DNA from: Nocardioides sp. InS609-2
Lineage (GTDB): Bacteria; Actinomycetota; Actinomycetes; Propionibacteriales; Nocardioidaceae
Direction: 5' to 3'
DNA length: 64,000 nt
NCBI RefSeq assembly: GCF_023208195.1
Contig: NZ_CP060034.1
Span: 2,046,001 to 2,110,000, forward strand
Made by a program: the position numbers and the translations under genes. Under the pieces are notes generated by a model that saw only the letters and a list, made by a program, of their open reading frames with translations, did not search any database and was not told the origin of the DNA. Positions 63,170-64,000 of the stretch are shown in pieces (the first letter of the stretch is position 1; each line of letters begins with the position of its first letter).

Positions 63170-64000
63170 ATGGACACCGACCGCTTCGACGCAGACCTGC
63201 GCGATCGTCTCGGCCGTTCCTTCGGGGACGGTCCCTCCCACCGGCCGCTCGACGACCGCCTCGTCGCCGGCCACCGGGCTCTGTTCCGACGGCGCATCGG
63301 CACGAGCCTCGCGGCCCTCGCCGTCGTGGTGGTCGTCGGGTCGTCGTACGCCCTGGCGGGCGGCAACGACCGGGCCATCGAGCCGCCCGGCCCAGCGACA
63401 GCCACCTCGCCCTCACCGGACCCTGCCCCGTCGAAGGGCACCGCCTCGGAACCCATCACCGCGATGGGGCCGTGGGCGGAGTTCGAGCCCGGCGGCATCG
63501 CGTTCCAACCCGGCACGACCATCCTGCAGAGGACGGAGAACCCGCTGGGTTACGCGGCGCCCTCGAGGTCGGTGGGTCTCAGAATGGTCAAGGACGGTGA
63601 GGAGCAGTGGTTCCTCATGGGCTCCGACGAACAGGGCCGGACGGCTTTCACCACCTCCGACGTTGCCGGCGAACGCTTCGCGACCTTCGACGACTGGCTT
63701 GCCGATCAGGTGCAGTTCCAGAAGGGTGCGCTCGAGAAGTCGCCCGTCTCGATCGCCATGGGGTCACTCGCGGTCACCGCCGGTGTCACGCTCCTCGAGA
63801 AGGTCAAGGCACCGGCCGAGGCCGCCGCCTACGGACCCGTCGAGGACGCGGTCGCGGCGAAGATCCGCCTCCCCGACGGGCGGATCCGCTTCGCGCTCGT
63901 GCTCGAGGACACCGGCCCCTCCGGCACCACCGTGGTGGATCCCGCGGTCCTGGACGCTCCGACAATGGCGGCATTCCTGCGTCACCTGGCTGCCCAGGGT
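63170..64000 (+). CDS. membrane-anchored protein of unknown function, 3' end missing
   Basis: The frame starts at ATG 63170 after AGGAGAGG and stays open to the window end (277 residues visible). It has a cytoplasmic start of about 45 residues (RFDADLRDRLGRSF), one membrane segment near residues 48-66, a Pro/Thr/Ser-rich linker and then an extracytoplasmic domain. The layout resembles anti-sigma-factor-type or lipoprotein-like membrane proteins, but no anti-sigma zinc motif is seen and no sigma gene is adjacent. The end is outside the window. Confidence 0.7.
   Translation, partial: MDTDRFDADLRDRLGRSFGDGPSHRPLDDRLVAGHRALFRRRIGTSLAALAVVVVVGSSYALAGGNDRAIEPPGPATATSPSPDPAPSKGTASEPITAMGPWAEFEPGGIAFQPGTTILQRTENPLGYAAPSRSVGLRMVKDGEEQWFLMGSDEQGRTAFTTSDVAGERFATFDDWLADQVQFQKGALEKSPVSIAMGSLAVTAGVTLLEKVKAPAEAAAYGPVEDAVAAKIRLPDGRIRFALVLEDTGPSGTTVVDPAVLDAPTMAAFLRHLAAQG

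Overview
The window is 64 kb of GC-rich chromosome from a high-GC Gram-positive bacterium, most likely a Nocardioides-type actinobacterium. The evidence is codon use with strong G/C at third positions, many GTG starts, mycothiol-linked (MDMPI) and DUF3073/DUF3151 proteins, a class I lysyl-tRNA synthetase and a fused Nudix/phosphatase MutT1-like protein. Genes are densely packed, often with 4-bp ATGA or GTGA overlaps. There are four tRNA genes (Lys-TTT, Asp-GTC, Glu-TTC, Phe-GAA). I see no rRNA, CRISPR array, prophage or classical insertion sequence.

Region 1 (1-9883) is a phosphate locus: polyphosphate kinase (cut by the window edge), a DUF47/PhoU-like protein, a PiT phosphate transporter, the pstSCAB operon on the minus strand behind a clear tandem PHO box, and a MutT1-like hydrolase. 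A gene for a restriction-endonuclease-fold protein sits between pit and pstB. It lies between two 64-nt hairpin repeats of equal length and orientation. Region 2 (9900-18300) is housekeeping: cold-shock protein, mycothiol-dependent-type protein, CtlX-like amidinohydrolase, type II NADH dehydrogenase, an RsbW-like ATPase, two overlapping crcB genes and tRNAs. Region 3 (18300-23000) is a small catabolic module: a carboxyltransferase, a CaiB/BaiF CoA-transferase and a GntR regulator. Both transporter genes beside them look broken.

Region 4 (25700-55500) carries a dispersed purine biosynthesis cluster on the minus strand. In transcription order it is purA-purD-purB, purC, purS-purQ, purL, then purF-purM. 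Together these genes take PRPP to IMP and AMP, except for purN, purK/purE and purH, which are not in the window. Interleaved with them are two groups of type VII-secretion-like (WXG-type) substrate genes without any secretion machinery, two TetR-controlled operons (a DHA2 efflux pump and an FAD monooxygenase), a histidine kinase, an MFS exporter with a small upstream ORF, a secreted DUF1906/peptidoglycan-binding protein, an acyl-CoA synthetase and several hydrolases. Region 5 (55600-64000) holds a diacylglycerol-kinase-family lipid kinase, a LuxR-type regulator, lysyl-tRNA synthetase, a second DHA2 efflux pump, class II fructose-bisphosphate aldolase and two membrane proteins, the last cut by the window end.

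No stretch over 300 bases lacks a gene. The points most worth following up are the hairpin-bounded nuclease-like gene, the orphan type VII substrate genes inside the purine cluster, a small membrane gene split by an in-frame TGA next to purS, the decaying CoA-transferase/carboxyltransferase module, a short ORF with a strong ribosome binding site just before an MFS gene, and a terminator-like hairpin in the purA leader. All functions are read from sequence motifs and remembered family knowledge; no searches were run.
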